Assembly: GCA_965224045.1 (NCBI GenBank)
Contig: CBDCYD010000016.1
Location: forward strand, 806,001 to 870,000
Length of the DNA stretch: 64,000 nt
From: Tectiglobus sp965224045
GTDB taxonomy: Bacteria > Pseudomonadota > Alphaproteobacteria > Rhizobiales > Hyphomicrobiaceae
Direction: 5' to 3'
The position numbers were made by a program, and so were the translations under genes. Within the stretch, counting starts at the first letter, position 1, and each line of letters starts with the position of its first letter. The notes beneath the pieces were generated by a model. The model saw nothing but the letters and a program-made list of their open reading frames with translations, had not been told where the DNA came from and did not search any database. Below, piece after piece: positions 51,869-63,908 of the stretch.

Positions 51869-53530
51869 TCATTTGCCGGCCAAGGCTTGCTCCCTGATCT
51901 CGGACAGGGATTGGCGCGGCGTGAGAGCCTCGGGATCGATTTTGAGTTCAATCACCGCCGTTGTGCCGGCGGCCAGCGCGCGTTCGAATGCCGGCATGAA
52001 GGCAGCCGTAGTCGTGACCGTTTCGCCGTGGGCGCCGAAGCTCCTTGCAAATGCTGCAAAATCCGGATTGACCAGGCGGGTCCCGACGACGCGCCCCGGA
52101 TAGTTGCGTTCCTGGTGCATGCGGATTGTACCGTACATGCCGTTGTTGATGACGATCATGACGACATTTGCCTGGTACTGCATGGCCGTCGCCAGTTCCT
52201 GGGCGGTCATCATGAAGCAGCCGTCGCCGGCGAACGCGATGACGGTTTTGGAGGGATTTGCCAGCTTGGCGGCTACGGCTGCCGGCACGCCGTAGCCCAT
52301 CGAGCCCGAGGTCGGGGCAAGCTGGGTGCGGTAGTCACGGTAAGTATAATAACGGTGCAAAAAGGCAGCGTAGTTGCCGGCACCGTTGCAGATGATGACG
52401 TCGTCTGCGAGCGCTCGAGAGACCGTTGCGATAACTTCCGGGTATTGCAGTTCACCAGGAACCGCCAAGGGTTTCGCAGAGGCCTCGTAGTTCTCGCGCG
52501 CAGTCTTTCGCCATTCGGACCAGGCACTGGACGGTGGCGACTGCAGCGTTTCGAGCGCAGCGGCAAAGGCTGCAGCTGAGGCGTTGATGGGCAGTTCGGC
52601 GCGATAGACCGTGCCGAGTTCGTCGGCGCTCGGATGAACGTGCACGAGACGTTGTTTCGGGTTGGGGATGTCGACAAGGGTGTAGCCGTTGGTCGTCATT
52701 TCGCCCAGCCTGGAGCCGACGACGAGAAGGGTGTCAGCTTCAGATATGGCTTTGGCAAGCGTGGGGTCCATGCCGACACCGGCATGGCCGACGTAGTGCT
52801 GGTTGCGGTTGTCGATGTAGTCCTGGCAACGGAACGAGGCGGCAACCGGCAGGTCGAAGCGCTCGGCAAAGCGCGAAATCTTATCGCGGGTCTCGCTGCT
52901 CCAGCCCGGACCGCCGACGACCATCAGCGGGCGTTTGGCTTCGCCCAAGATGGTCTGGAGGCTGGTGAGATCATCCGCGGCGGGTTGCGGATCGGCGATG
53001 ACGGCGGGCAGGGCATCTGCAACTTCGGCCTCGGCGGCCAGCATGTCTTCCGGCAGGCCGAGGACGACCGGGCCGGGGCGGCCGGACTGGGCGACATGGA
53101 ATGCGCGGCTCACGTACTCCGGAATTCGGGCGGTGTCGCGAATGACGCCGACCCACTTCACAAACGAGGAAAAGAGCTGGGTGGTGGCGATCTCCTGGAA
53201 AGCCTCGCGATCTTCGGTGTCGGAGGCCGGCAGGCCCAGAAACATGATCAAGGGGGTCGAATCCTGGTGGGCAATATGGAGGCCGCTCATCGCGTTTGCT
53301 GCACCCGGGCCGCGGGTTACAAAGCAGATTCCCGGCGCGCCCGTCGCCTTGCCCCAGGTTTCGGCCATAATCGCAGCACCGCCTTCCTGGCGGCAAATCA
53401 CCGTTTCGATGCCGCCGGCGTCGTAAAGGCCGTCAAGTGCTGCAAGGAAACTTTCGCCCGGGACCGTGAAGGCGGCCTTTACGCCCTGAATGACAAGCTG
53501 GTCTGCGAGAATTTTGCCGCCATGGCGCAT
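51869..53530 (-). CDS. Thiamine-diphosphate-dependent enzyme, acetolactate-synthase/oxalyl-type fold
   Basis: 553 residues from the ATG at 53530 (GAGG upstream); a more distant in-frame ATG adds a low-complexity tail. VKAAFTVPGESFLAALDGLY, the activating Glu in CRQEGGAAIMAETWGKATG, the ThDP-binding motif FAGDGCFMMTAQELATAMQY ending in VINNG, and GSRLGEMTTNGYTLV. It could decarboxylate a 2-oxoacid or make an acyloin. Generic labels such as acetolactate synthase need not hold; the regulatory small subunit is absent nearby. Confidence 0.9.
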   Translation of the reverse strand: MRHGGKILADQLVIQGVKAAFTVPGESFLAALDGLYDAGGIETVICRQEGGAAIMAETWGKATGAPGICFVTRGPGAANAMSGLHIAHQDSTPLIMFLGLPASDTEDREAFQEIATTQLFSSFVKWVGVIRDTARIPEYVSRAFHVAQSGRPGPVVLGLPEDMLAAEAEVADALPAVIADPQPAADDLTSLQTILGEAKRPLMVVGGPGWSSETRDKISRFAERFDLPVAASFRCQDYIDNRNQHYVGHAGVGMDPTLAKAISEADTLLVVGSRLGEMTTNGYTLVDIPNPKQRLVHVHPSADELGTVYRAELPINASAAAFAAALETLQSPPSSAWSEWRKTARENYEASAKPLAVPGELQYPEVIATVSRALADDVIICNGAGNYAAFLHRYYTYRDYRTQLAPTSGSMGYGVPAAVAAKLANPSKTVIAFAGDGCFMMTAQELATAMQYQANVVMIVINNGMYGTIRMHQERNYPGRVVGTRLVNPDFAAFARSFGAHGETVTTTAAFMPAFERALAAGTTAVIELKIDPEALTPRQSLSEIREQALAGK

Positions 53531-53815
53531 GGGTTCGACCTCGTTTGGAGTTTTCTTTCGCGGTGGCGGCACGCTATCAGACGGTCCCGGCTGCTGTCGA
53601 CAAACGGTCCGGCGAGTTCCGATGCTTGATGGCGGTTCTGGCATGTCGGGCCGGTTTGTGGACAGTGCCGTCGGGCACGGCTAAATAGGGCTGCAGAAAA
53701 CCGGGGGTTTTGCCAGTCGAGGCAGAGTATCGGCGGAGTATTGACCGCCGCCTGCCTGGCAATGCCCGTTTGCGTTACCCCAACCGCGTCTGATTGCGAA
53801 AATAACGAGACATCC

Positions 53816-56488
<2,673 letters not shown>

Positions 56489-56571
56489 CCTGCTCCAATT
56501 ACCGGCACGCGGTGGCACGCAGAAAAATCGGGAGCGATGCGGCGCCAACCGGCGAAGCGCAGGAGTTTACG

Positions 56572-58395
56572 ATGGCGGGCGTCCAGGACGTCGCTCTCTA
56601 CAAGGATGCCTTGATCGTGCTGTCGACGGCTGCCGTCGTCGTGCCGATCGTGCGCCATGTCAAGGTCAGCCCGGTGATCGTCTATCTCCTCGCCGGGCTG
56701 ATCCTCGGGCCGAACGGGATCGCCCTTCTGGCGCCGGATCAGGCGTGGCTCAAATGGGTCACGATTTCGCCTGACAACAAATTGCACTCGGTCGGCGAAC
56801 TGGGTGTGGTTTTCCTGTTGTTTTTGATCGGGCTGGAACTGTCGCTGCAGCGCCTTGTGACGATGCGGCGGCTGGTATTCGGGCTCGGCAGTGCGCAGAT
56901 CATTCTCTCGGCGGGCGTGATCGGCGTGGCCGTGTGGAGCCTTGGCCTCAAACCGGAACCAGCGGTGCTGATCGGGCTCAGCCTGGCGTTGTCGTCAACG
57001 GCGATCGTGATCGAGCTTTTGGCACAGCAGCAGCGGCTTTCGACGACCAGCGGGCGCACGGCGTTTGCCATCCTCCTGATGCAGGATCTGGCCGTTGTTC
57101 CGCTTATCCTTCTGGTCACCGTCCTTGCCGGCAACAGCGAAGTCTCCGTGCTCGAGGGCGTGATCACCGCCTTGGCGCAGGCGACCGTTGCGCTGGTCGT
57201 GGTGGCCGGCGTCGGATGGCTGGCGCTCAGGCCGCTGTTTCGTCACGTCGCTGCATCGGGCAGTCAGGAGCTCTTCGTTGCGGCAACCCTGCTCGTGATC
57301 GTGGCAAGTGGTCTGGTGACCGGCGTGTCCGGGCTGTCGATGGCGCTCGGTGCATTCGTTGCCGGTCTGCTGCTGGCGGAAAGCGAGTTTCGGCGTGCGA
57401 TCCAGGCGACCGTCGACCCTGTCAAGGGGTTGCTGCTCGGAGTCTTTTTCTTCACCGTCGGAATGAGCCTCGATACGCGTACGATCGTCGCCGATCCGGC
57501 GCCTGTGCTGCTCGGCACGGCGGCCTTGATCGGCGCGAAGGCGCTGTTGTTGGTGGCGTTGCTGATGGCGTTCCGTGTCGCGCCGGCTGCAATTGCCGAA
57601 GTTGCGTTGCTGCTGGGTTCGGGCGGTGAGTTTGCGTTTATCGTGATCGGGCTCGCCGCGCTGAGCGGTTTGATCGCGGGCGAGGTCGCCGCAGTGATCT
57701 TTGCCGTCACGGCACTGTCGATGCTGCTGATCCCCGTGCTCGATTTGATTGGACAGGGGCTTGCCGGGCGTCTGGCCGCGCAGGCTCCGCTAGCGCCTGA
57801 ACTGCTCGTATCACCGACCGACAATGAGGAGTCGCCCAGAGCGATCATCGTCGGTTTCGGACGCGTCGGACGGCTGTTGTCGGAGATGCTCGAAGAACAT
57901 GGCGTGTCGCATCTTGCCGTCGAGTTTGATCCGTCCAATGTGTCGCCGTGGCGCAAACGAGGGCGGCCGGTCTACTACGGCGATGCGCGCAACGAGTTCT
58001 TTTTGAAGGAATGTGGGGTGCGCCACGCCGATGCCGTCTTGATCACCATCAACTCACCGAGCATCGCCGACGATATCGTGCAGCACGTGCGCAGCGTGAG
58101 CGATCGCGTGGTCATCGTTGCACGGGCGCGGGATGCGGAGCACGCGCGGCGGCTCTATGATCTCGGGGCGACCGAGGCGGTGCCGGAGACGATCGAGGCC
58201 AGCCTGCAGCTCGCCGAAGCGTCTCTCGTCGGTCTAGGTGTGCCGACGGGGCGCGTGATTGCCTCGATACACGGCAAGCGTGACGAGATCCGCGACGAAC
58301 TGCAGGGCGCCGGTGGCACGGCTGGTTATGCCGGCCAGGCGGGACGAGGATCTGCGCGCCATGCTGCAGGTTCCGACAAGCAGCGCACGGACTGA
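56572..58395 (+). CDS. CPA2 monovalent cation:proton antiporter with RCK/TrkA-N domain (KefB-like)
   Basis: 607 residues from ATG 56572 (AGGAG upstream). About 12 membrane helices, starting LYKDALIVLSTAAVVVPIVR and YLLAGLILGPNGIALLAPDQ, then GVVFLLFLIGLELSLQRLVT; from about residue 420 a TrkA-N Rossmann domain (AIIVGFGRVGRLLSEMLEEH, YYGDARNEFF) senses NAD(H) or glutathione adducts. In E. coli KefB/KefC export K+ on electrophile stress. It follows alaS by 83 bases. Confidence 0.93.
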   Translation: MAGVQDVALYKDALIVLSTAAVVVPIVRHVKVSPVIVYLLAGLILGPNGIALLAPDQAWLKWVTISPDNKLHSVGELGVVFLLFLIGLELSLQRLVTMRRLVFGLGSAQIILSAGVIGVAVWSLGLKPEPAVLIGLSLALSSTAIVIELLAQQQRLSTTSGRTAFAILLMQDLAVVPLILLVTVLAGNSEVSVLEGVITALAQATVALVVVAGVGWLALRPLFRHVAASGSQELFVAATLLVIVASGLVTGVSGLSMALGAFVAGLLLAESEFRRAIQATVDPVKGLLLGVFFFTVGMSLDTRTIVADPAPVLLGTAALIGAKALLLVALLMAFRVAPAAIAEVALLLGSGGEFAFIVIGLAALSGLIAGEVAAVIFAVTALSMLLIPVLDLIGQGLAGRLAAQAPLAPELLVSPTDNEESPRAIIVGFGRVGRLLSEMLEEHGVSHLAVEFDPSNVSPWRKRGRPVYYGDARNEFFLKECGVRHADAVLITINSPSIADDIVQHVRSVSDRVVIVARARDAEHARRLYDLGATEAVPETIEASLQLAEASLVGLGVPTGRVIASIHGKRDEIRDELQGAGGTAGYAGQAGRGSARHAAGSDKQRTD

Positions 58396-58470
58396 TGCTT
58401 CAAGCGCCAGCCTCCGGACCGCGCACCAGCCTCCGGACCGCGCAGTTGTCCAACGAGGCGCAATTGCGGG

Positions 58471-59073
58471 CTACTTCTTCTTAGGCGCCGCCTTGGTCTC
58501 GTGCCAGCGTTCGTCGTGGAGACGGGTCGGGCGGCCGCTTTCCATCGCCCTGAAGCCCTGCACGAAACTTGCCTTCATGTTGAATACAAGTGGTTTCGTG
58601 GTCGGCGGCGTAAGGATATCGAACCAATCGCCCGAGCGGTCGATGTTCATCGACAATTTGAACTGCAAGGGCAATTCCACACCGCCGGTGGTTTCAACGA
58701 AGGCGCCCGTCTCCAAGGCGTGGAAGAGGACGATGCCGCTGTAGGAGCTGCGCCCAGGCACGGTGATCGGGTGAAACAACTTGACCTCGTCCTTGGGTGA
58801 GGCACCGAAGTGGAGGTTCTGAAACTTTACCGATTTGTTCGTCTCGGGATGCGTGACTTCGAGATCGAACGACAAGATCGTGCCGCGCCGGGCGCCATCG
58901 TTGGAGATGGTGATCGGAATTGCCAGTACGTCGCGAAAGCCCTCCCGGAACATATGGATCAACGGTGGCTGGTAAATGCGCAGGCTCGCCTGCTTGAGGA
59001 CCGTTTCGTAAAAGCTGTAACCGGAAAAGACGAGTGCAACGATGGAGACGAGGGTCGTCAATCTTGCACTCAT
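58471..59073 (-). CDS. Membrane-anchored protein of unknown function
   Basis: 200 residues from the ATG at 59073 (GGGAG 7 bases upstream); an upstream in-frame ATG at 59268 adds a non-conserved tail. One N-terminal membrane helix (LTTLVSIVALVFSGYSFYE) and a beta-rich domain facing the periplasm (VLAIPITISNDGARRGTILS, then FDLEVTHPETN) ending in a Lys-rich tail (KAAPKKK). No family recognised. It converges with the antiporter gene. Confidence 0.65.
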   Translation of the reverse strand: MSARLTTLVSIVALVFSGYSFYETVLKQASLRIYQPPLIHMFREGFRDVLAIPITISNDGARRGTILSFDLEVTHPETNKSVKFQNLHFGASPKDEVKLFHPITVPGRSSYSGIVLFHALETGAFVETTGGVELPLQFKLSMNIDRSGDWFDILTPPTTKPLVFNMKASFVQGFRAMESGRPTRLHDERWHETKAAPKKK

Positions 59074-59271
59074 CGTCGTCTCCCGGCTGCTGGTGTCCGC
59101 GTGGCGGTCATGGCCGCTCGTTTGCTGAATTTCCGATGTTTGTGTTCCGTACTCGGTGACGGAGCCGAGCATTTCGCGCAAGTCTTGCGCCGGCTGATGC
59201 CTACCACGCTGAACCATCCGTGCCCCCGAGCTCTGAAATCGACAGGCTTTCAAATCAACAAATTGCATGCC

Positions 59272-59401
59272 CTAGATCATTTCCGCCTTAGGCGGAATCA
59301 CACCGCCTGCCCACTCCCCCGCCCGGCCGCCCAAAACCACGATTGCATGGGCGGCCGGGCGGGGGAGTGGGACGGTTCCAGCTAAACCTGAAACGCTCTA
59401 G
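59272..59401. repeat. Hairpin-rich intergenic element with a 24-bp perfect stem
   Basis: TTCCGCC-TTA-GGCGGAA (59281-59297) is followed by a 24-bp perfect stem: the arm 59310-59333 (CCCACTCCCCCGCCCGGCCG and four more) pairs with 59348-59371 across a 14-base loop. Ends are CTAGATCAT on the left and GCTCTAGG on the right. It fills much of the gap between the convergent unknown gene and the DadA-like gene. It resembles a mobile miniature element with the CTAG-type ends common in such repeats. Confidence 0.8.
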
Positions 59402-59470
59402 GCGCATCCTATCGGCCAACAAAATGGCGGCGCCGTGATTGTGCAACGGATGGTGGTCGGATCTGCCGGC

Positions 59471-60715
59471 CTAAAACCGGTCGACGCGGTAGGGATGAAT
59501 GTCACAAAACGTCGGCTGCTGGGTGATGATCTGGGCGATCAGCCGGCCGGTGACGGGGCCGAGGGTGAAACCCAGGTGGTGATGGCCGAAGTTCGCCCAC
59601 AATCCAGGGTGGCCGGGAATGCCGCCGATCATCGGCAGCATGTCGGGAAAGGCCGGGCGCCGGCCGAGCCACGGCTCAGGTTCGGCGCGTTCGCCAAGCG
59701 GGAAGATGGATCTGGCTGTCGGCTCGACCTTTGCAAGCTGGACCGGCGTAGGGGGCGCCGAAACGGCTGCGAACTCTGCGCCGGTGGTCAACCGGATACC
59801 TTTGCGCATGGGGGCCAGCACGTAACCATAATCGGCATCGAGGACAGGCCGTGTCAGCGTAGCATTGCCTTCGGGCCGATAGTGCATGTGGTAGCCGCGC
59901 TTTGCCATCAGCGGCACGCAGATGCCCTGCATTTTTAGTATTTCGGCCGACCAGGGCCCGAGCGCGATCACACAGTCGTTGCCTGTGATCGGACCCTTCA
60001 CGTTTTGGACCTGCCAGCCTTCGCGGGTGCGCTCGAGCGTGCGAGCATCCGCTGTCAGAAACGTTCCGCCGCGAGTTTCGAAGAGTTCAGCGTAGGCTTT
60101 GCCGACGGCCTCCGGATCGGCAACGCTGGCCGGATCGGTAAGGTGCACACCGCCTGCGAAATCACCGTTGAGGTGCGGTTCAAGTTCGCTGAGCGCGGCC
60201 GGTGTCAACTCAGCGAAGTTTACCCCGAAGCGCTTATGCGCCTGTTCTTCGGCACGGACGTCTGCCTCGAGCGCTTGCCGATTGCGGTAGGCGCGCAGGT
60301 AACCGTCGCGACGAAGCATGCCGGTGATGCCGGCCTCCGACATCAGAACCTCGTGTTCTGGCAGGCAGCGCTGGATCAGCGGCAGATTGGCTTCGGCCGT
60401 CTTCAGGGCGCGGGCCGGCGTGCCGTGGCGCCAGTATTGGAACAACCACGGCGCAAGCCCGGGCAAGGCGCGCCAATGCAGGTGCGCTTCAGGCGAGCGG
60501 TTGAGGGCGTAGGTCAGGATCTTGCCGATATCGCGCGGAAATGTGTAGGGCATCACGCCTTCGCACTGAATGATGCCGGCGTTGCCATAGGAGGTTTCCT
60601 CGGCCGCGGGGCGGCGATCGGCAAGTGCGACGCTCAGGCCCTGGCGCTGCAAGTGAAGGGCGGTCGAAACACCGACCATGCCGGCGCCGAGGACGAGACA
60701 GTCGAATTTTGCCAT
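59471..60715 (-). CDS. D-amino-acid dehydrogenase-like FAD oxidoreductase (DadA family)
   Basis: 414 residues from the ATG at 60715 (AKFDCLVLGAGMVGVSTALH, the FAD-binding GxGxxG); an ATG 12 bases further upstream is also possible. Further features are NAGIIQCEGVMPYTFPRD, ANFGHHHLGFTLGPVTGRLI and MLPMIGGIPGHPGLW. Members oxidise D-amino acids at the membrane to 2-oxoacids with quinone acceptors. The substrate range here is not known. Confidence 0.9.
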   Translation of the reverse strand: MAKFDCLVLGAGMVGVSTALHLQRQGLSVALADRRPAAEETSYGNAGIIQCEGVMPYTFPRDIGKILTYALNRSPEAHLHWRALPGLAPWLFQYWRHGTPARALKTAEANLPLIQRCLPEHEVLMSEAGITGMLRRDGYLRAYRNRQALEADVRAEEQAHKRFGVNFAELTPAALSELEPHLNGDFAGGVHLTDPASVADPEAVGKAYAELFETRGGTFLTADARTLERTREGWQVQNVKGPITGNDCVIALGPWSAEILKMQGICVPLMAKRGYHMHYRPEGNATLTRPVLDADYGYVLAPMRKGIRLTTGAEFAAVSAPPTPVQLAKVEPTARSIFPLGERAEPEPWLGRRPAFPDMLPMIGGIPGHPGLWANFGHHHLGFTLGPVTGRLIAQIITQQPTFCDIHPYRVDRF

Positions 60716-60884
60716 GGAACTGCGCATGATTGGCCAGGGGACAAGCCCTTGATGTCGCGGCGGGATCGATTGAAGGGGCAGGGCTGACTTGCTAGAGGAT
60801 CGGAAGCCGGAAACCTAGCCCGCTTGTTGGCGCAGAGCAATTGCGGGCGGGCCGGCGCCTGACGCTCAATGCGAGGACCCGGGT

Positions 60885-62192
60885 ATGATCCCACGCTATT
60901 CCCGCCCTGAAATGGCCGCCATCTGGTCGCCGGAGACGAAGTTCCGCATCTGGTTCGAAATCGAGGCGCACGCCGCAACGGCGATGGCGGATATCGGCAT
61001 TATTCCGCGTGCGGCCGCCAAGACGATCTGGGAGAAGGGCAGTCAGGCGACATTCGATGTCGCGCGTATCGATGCAATCGAGGCGGAGGTCAAGCACGAC
61101 GTCATCGCCTTCCTGACGCATCTGGCAGAGCACGTCGGACCGGATGCGCGCTTCGTGCACCAGGGGCTGACCTCCTCCGACGTCCTTGATACCTGCTTCA
61201 ACGTACAGCTTGTGCGGGCGAGCGATCTCCTGATTGATGATCTTGATCGCGTGCTCGCCGCCCTCAAGACACGTGCTCTCGAGCACAAGATGACGCCGAC
61301 GATCGGGCGCAGCCACGGCATTCACGCCGAGCCGACGACGTTCGGGGTCAAGCTTGCCGTCGCCTATGCCGAGTTTTCGCGCTGCCGCGAGCGGCTCGTT
61401 GCAGCCCGCCGCGACGTTGCAACGTGTGCTTTGTCAGGGCCGGTCGGAACGTTCGCCAATATCGATCCCAGGGTGGAAGCTCATGTCGCCGCGCAGCTCG
61501 GGCTGGCGGTCGAACCTGTCTCGACGCAGGTCATTCCGCGCGACCGGCACGCGATGTATTTTGCAACACTTGCCGTGGTCGCGTCATCGATGGAGCGGTT
61601 GGCGACAGAGATCAGGCACTTGCAGCGGACCGAGGTGCTGGAGGCGGAGGAGTACTTTTCGCCGGGTCAGAAAGGGTCTTCGGCGATGCCGCACAAGCGC
61701 AACCCGGTGCTGACGGAAAATCTGACCGGACTTGCGCGCATGGTGCGGGCCTACGCCCTGCCGGCAATGGAGAACGTGGCACTCTGGCACGAGCGGGACA
61801 TCTCGCACTCTTCCGTCGAACGTATGATCGGGCCCGATGCAACGGTGACGCTCGACTTCGCCCTTGTGCGGCTTGCCGGTGTCATTGAAAAGCTGGTCGT
61901 TTATCCGGAGCGCATGCAGGCCAATCTTGACCGGCTCGGCGGGCTGCACAACTCACAACAGGTACTGTTGGCGCTGACGCAGGCCGGCGTCGACCGGGAG
62001 GGTGCATACCGGCTCGTGCAGCGCAATGCGATGAAGACGTGGGATGAAGGCCGGGATTTCCTGAGCGAGCTCAAATCGGACCCGGAAATCACCGCGCGGA
62101 TCCCGGCGGAGCAACTCGAGCGCATGTTTGATCTGACTCACCATACCAAGCACGTCGATACGATTTTTGCGCGCGTGTTCGGCCAGGACTGA
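60885..62192 (+). CDS. purB: Adenylosuccinate lyase
   Basis: 435 residues. IPRYSRPEMAAIWSPETKFR, VHQGLTSSDVLDTCFNVQLV, GRSHGIHAEPTTFGVKLA and the superfamily signature GSSAMPHKRNPVLTENLTG are all present. It cleaves SAICAR and adenylosuccinate in purine synthesis. It is divergent from the DadA-like gene across 169 bases and is followed after about 150 bases by the CapA-like gene. Confidence 0.97.
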   Translation: MIPRYSRPEMAAIWSPETKFRIWFEIEAHAATAMADIGIIPRAAAKTIWEKGSQATFDVARIDAIEAEVKHDVIAFLTHLAEHVGPDARFVHQGLTSSDVLDTCFNVQLVRASDLLIDDLDRVLAALKTRALEHKMTPTIGRSHGIHAEPTTFGVKLAVAYAEFSRCRERLVAARRDVATCALSGPVGTFANIDPRVEAHVAAQLGLAVEPVSTQVIPRDRHAMYFATLAVVASSMERLATEIRHLQRTEVLEAEEYFSPGQKGSSAMPHKRNPVLTENLTGLARMVRAYALPAMENVALWHERDISHSSVERMIGPDATVTLDFALVRLAGVIEKLVVYPERMQANLDRLGGLHNSQQVLLALTQAGVDREGAYRLVQRNAMKTWDEGRDFLSELKSDPEITARIPAEQLERMFDLTHHTKHVDTIFARVFGQD

Positions 62193-62338
62193 GCTCGGTT
62201 CCAGCCGAACAATCCGGCTCCGGTCTGTGACCGTTCGGGCACGATGTGCAGTTTGTTCGACCGTTGACAGGTGCGCCGCGCGCGTTGCTTGCTCTTTCCT
62301 GGCAATATACCTGCCAATATTATTGGAGTTGGCCGGTC

Positions 62339-63745
62339 GTGCGTTTGTGGTGTGGAGCGGTGCAATCGATTGCCTGGGTAGCGCTGTTCTGTTGGGCGGC
62401 ATTGCAGAGCGTGGTCGAGCCCGCATATGCGGATCCAGAAGCAGGCGGGAGCGGGCCCGAAGAGGCGATCGTTCTCGTTATCGGCGGTGATCTCGGGCTT
62501 GGCGGCAGCAACCAGCCGCTCACGGCGCGTGGCGGCATCCGGCACGGCAGAACCATTCCGTTTGAGAGGGTAAGCCGCGGTATCCGGCCGCTTCTCGACG
62601 GTGATGTAAACTTTGCAAACCTCGAGACGGTGGTGACGGACAAGGCGCGTCTAAGGCCGGTTGGCAAGCTGTTCAATTTCAAAATGCATCCGGCCGGCGC
62701 GCGCCATCTGGTCGATATCGGCTTCAACCTTTTTTCGACGGCAAACAACCACGCTATCGACTATGGCCAATCCGGCATGCGGGAAACCGTGCGCCATCTC
62801 ACGGCGCTGAAGCGCGAGGGATTGCTGGCGTTTCCCGGCGTCGGGCGCGGACGGGATGCGCTCACCCGGGCGGCGCTCGTATCGGTGAAACAGGCACGAA
62901 TTGCGGTTCTGGCTTTGGGCATCGGCGGGGTAAGGGTTGGTGCAACGCATGAACGCTACGGCCAGCTCGGCTACAGCAGCATGGAGGATTTCGATGCCGG
63001 CGTACGTGCCTTGGCTGCAGCCACGAGCGACTACCGGATGCTGTCCGTGCACTATGGGCAGGAGCTGCAAATAAGGCCGTCGTCCGCTGCCATTCGCAAA
63101 TTGCGCGACAAGGCGGTTCGCGATGCTGGGATCGATCTCGTGGTCGGTCATCACGCGCACGTTGCAGCGGGCGTGCAGCGTATCGACAACAAATTGATCT
63201 TTTACGGTCTTGGCAATCTTGTGCACCTTGGGATGCAGAACATGGCCAAGTTTGGTGCCTGCCGCGACTTCGGACTGCTGGCGCGCGTGTTTCTGGCACG
63301 AGACACCGGGGGAAGGTTGCAGGCGCGGGCCGTGCAAGTCGTGCCCTTGACCAACATGCATGATGCCGCCCGTCCCTTAAAGGGCAGCGCAGCAGCCAAA
63401 CGTATCGCGGTCTTGAACGGACTTGCGAGAGGGTTGGATGCGCCGGGCGCCCGCGCTTACGGTTTGCGTTTCAGGCCGCAGGCCGATGGCACGGGCCTGC
63501 ATTGCCTTGAAGGTGCACGTTCGGACGTGGGGCGGATTGGACAATTGTGCGCCGGCTGGACGGAACCTGTCGATGGCGCGGGTGATATCCGCACGCACGG
63601 GTGTGGGGCGCGGGTGGTCGCCAACAGACGGCGTATCGGGCGGCCGCGCGCGACCAAGGGTCCGCGGCGCAGGCGGGCCGGCCGTGTGGTGCGCGCACGC
63701 GGCGGTTTCGTCAGGCAATATTATTCCCGCGTATACGGGCGCTGA
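62339..63745 (+). CDS. CapA-family metallophosphatase-like protein
   Basis: 468 residues if begun at GTG 62339, which gives a clean signal peptide ending VVEPAYA; ATG 62246 would place 31 residues before it. The CapA calcineurin-fold motifs are intact: VIGGDLGLGGSNQPLT, FANLETVVTD, FSTANNHAIDYGQSGM, SVHYGQELQIRPSSAA and VVGHHAHVAAGVQRIDNKLI. Unusual is a highly basic C-terminal tail (GPRRRRAGRVVRARGG). Related proteins are needed for poly-gamma-glutamate capsule export. Single-unit repeat copy follows. Confidence 0.9.
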   Translation: MRLWCGAVQSIAWVALFCWAALQSVVEPAYADPEAGGSGPEEAIVLVIGGDLGLGGSNQPLTARGGIRHGRTIPFERVSRGIRPLLDGDVNFANLETVVTDKARLRPVGKLFNFKMHPAGARHLVDIGFNLFSTANNHAIDYGQSGMRETVRHLTALKREGLLAFPGVGRGRDALTRAALVSVKQARIAVLALGIGGVRVGATHERYGQLGYSSMEDFDAGVRALAAATSDYRMLSVHYGQELQIRPSSAAIRKLRDKAVRDAGIDLVVGHHAHVAAGVQRIDNKLIFYGLGNLVHLGMQNMAKFGACRDFGLLARVFLARDTGGRLQARAVQVVPLTNMHDAARPLKGSAAAKRIAVLNGLARGLDAPGARAYGLRFRPQADGTGLHCLEGARSDVGRIGQLCAGWTEPVDGAGDIRTHGCGARVVANRRRIGRPRATKGPRRRRAGRVVRARGGFVRQYYSRVYGR

Positions 63746-63760
63746 TCCGCGGAGGCCTAG

Positions 63761-63908
63761 GGCATGTCGCAGCAAAACGGATTCACCAAAAAGGGAGCAA
63801 CGCGACCCGGCCGAACGGCCGCCCCGCCGGAGCCGCCGCGCGACGCGCGAATAGCGGCGTGAGGCAATGAAACCCAAAGCGAGGCGCATTTTTTGCGTCG
63901 CGCTTTAG
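63761..63908. repeat. Interspersed repeat element, single-unit copy
   Basis: Same left flank (GGCATGTCGCAGCAAAACGG), one unit starting GGGAGCAACGCGACCCGGCC at 63793, and a right flank with AGCGAGGCGCA/TGCGTCGCGCT, matching the three-unit element at 27133-27450. It lies 15 bases after the CapA-like stop, and its right end coincides with the stop codon of the minus-strand gene that follows. Confidence 0.9.

Noticed and set aside
51869..53530. Calling the ThDP enzyme acetolactate synthase (ilvB)
   Set aside because: No small subunit gene, different genomic context, and the family includes oxalyl-CoA, glyoxylate and other decarboxylases.
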